Source: Ailanthus altissimus (taxonomy: Eukaryota > Streptophyta > Magnoliopsida > Sapindales > Simaroubaceae). Taken from it: 64,000 bases of DNA. Made by a program: the position numbers and the translations under genes. The stretch's first letter is position 1, and every line of letters begins with the position of its first letter. The stretch is from positions 25,532,014 to 25,596,013 of the forward strand of contig OX327699.1 of the NCBI GenBank assembly GCA_946807835.1, read 5' to 3'. The notes beneath the pieces were generated by a model, which saw only the letters and a list, made by a program, of their open reading frames with translations, was not told where the DNA came from and made no database searches. Positions 63,527 to 64,000 of the stretch are shown here, in pieces.

Positions 63527-64000
63527 TGTTGAAATTTGTGTTCATATGTCATTCTATTGTTGTGTGAATATTTTGTTTTATAATATTTATACAATACATC
63601 TTTTGTTAAATCGTTAATTACAATTATTAAAATAGTTCAATGCTTGTGACGTTACAGACATTGTATGATCTGAAGGAGTTCAGATTTGGTCTAAAGAAGT
63701 TTAGATCAATGCTAAAAGTTAGCAGCACTAAGAACTATAAATGCTAAAGAGTCAGCGTGTTATAATAATCAGTGAAGTCTACAAATTAAAACCTTATTTG
63801 TAACGATACAAAGACCTGAGAGTACACTAGTAATAATATAATTACAAAAGTGTAATAAGTGTTAAGAAATGTTATTATGAAAGTATATTCTCAAATTATA
63901 TGTTCATGATCTTATTCACCGATGCGAGTTTATAAGTGAAACTCTTTCTAATAGACTAGTGTATACTATACCTAGATGGTCTAGATGGTTGTTCTTAACT
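63527..64000 (+). repeat. LTR-like repeat family, copy C (truncated by window end)
   Basis: Begins TGTTGAAATTTGTGTTCATA, matching the start of copy A, and follows it through the gatctgaaggagttcagat and caaagacctgagagta blocks to the end of the window. It abuts copy B head to head, as if it had inserted close to the end of copy B. Confidence 0.75.

Overview
This window is AT-rich plant nuclear DNA, almost certainly from a eudicot. Genes carry many short GT-AG introns, products belong to plant families (NAT nucleobase transporter, WLIM1, SDH7, CBP60, UGT74), and LTR retrotransposons with tRNA-Met type primer sites lie between and inside genes. Gene content and protein flavour would fit a woody eudicot such as Citrus, but that is an impression, not a proof.

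Layout. 1-4.1 kb: AT-rich flank without a recognisable gene. 4.8-10.0 kb (+): a complete 14-exon NAT6-type nucleobase-ascorbate transporter gene (530 aa). 14.0-14.9 kb (+): a three-exon DUF4228 gene with a long Asn/Ser tract. 17.3-23.9 kb (+): a decayed Ty1/copia element with both LTRs and a perfect 5-bp target duplication, itself split by a 1.97-kb LTR-like insertion. 24.7-28.0 kb (-): a five-exon WLIM1-type LIM protein gene. 30.4-32.6 kb (-) and 32.9-35.1 kb (+): a head-to-head pair, SDH7 (mitochondrial complex II subunit) and a DCC-family thiol-disulfide oxidoreductase-like gene. 35.7-43.4 kb (-): a UGT74-type glucosyltransferase pseudogene whose first exon was split by a copia element, which was later hit by a 1.4-kb solo LTR with a perfect TTGTT duplication. 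45.7-49.9 kb (-): a seven-exon CBP60 calmodulin-binding transcription factor gene, apparently with one GC-AG intron. 50-64 kb: gene-free repeat territory with an LTR-like family (copies near 52-53.5, 62.1-63.5 and from 63.5 kb, plus the copy inside the first copia element) and a tandem array of five units of about 680 bp (58.7-62.1 kb).

The intact genes are unrelated housekeeping and signalling genes and form no pathway cluster. The most informative part is the nested transposon history: gene, then copia, then solo LTR in the UGT74 pseudogene; and copia, then LTR-like element near 19.5-21.5 kb. In both cases removing the insertion restores the host reading frame. I found no CRISPR, rRNA or convincing tRNA. 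I did not find a clearly new biological system; the best candidates for novelty are the repeat family and its expanded 680-bp array. Exon boundaries were read by eye from splice signals and protein continuity, with no database search or alignment.
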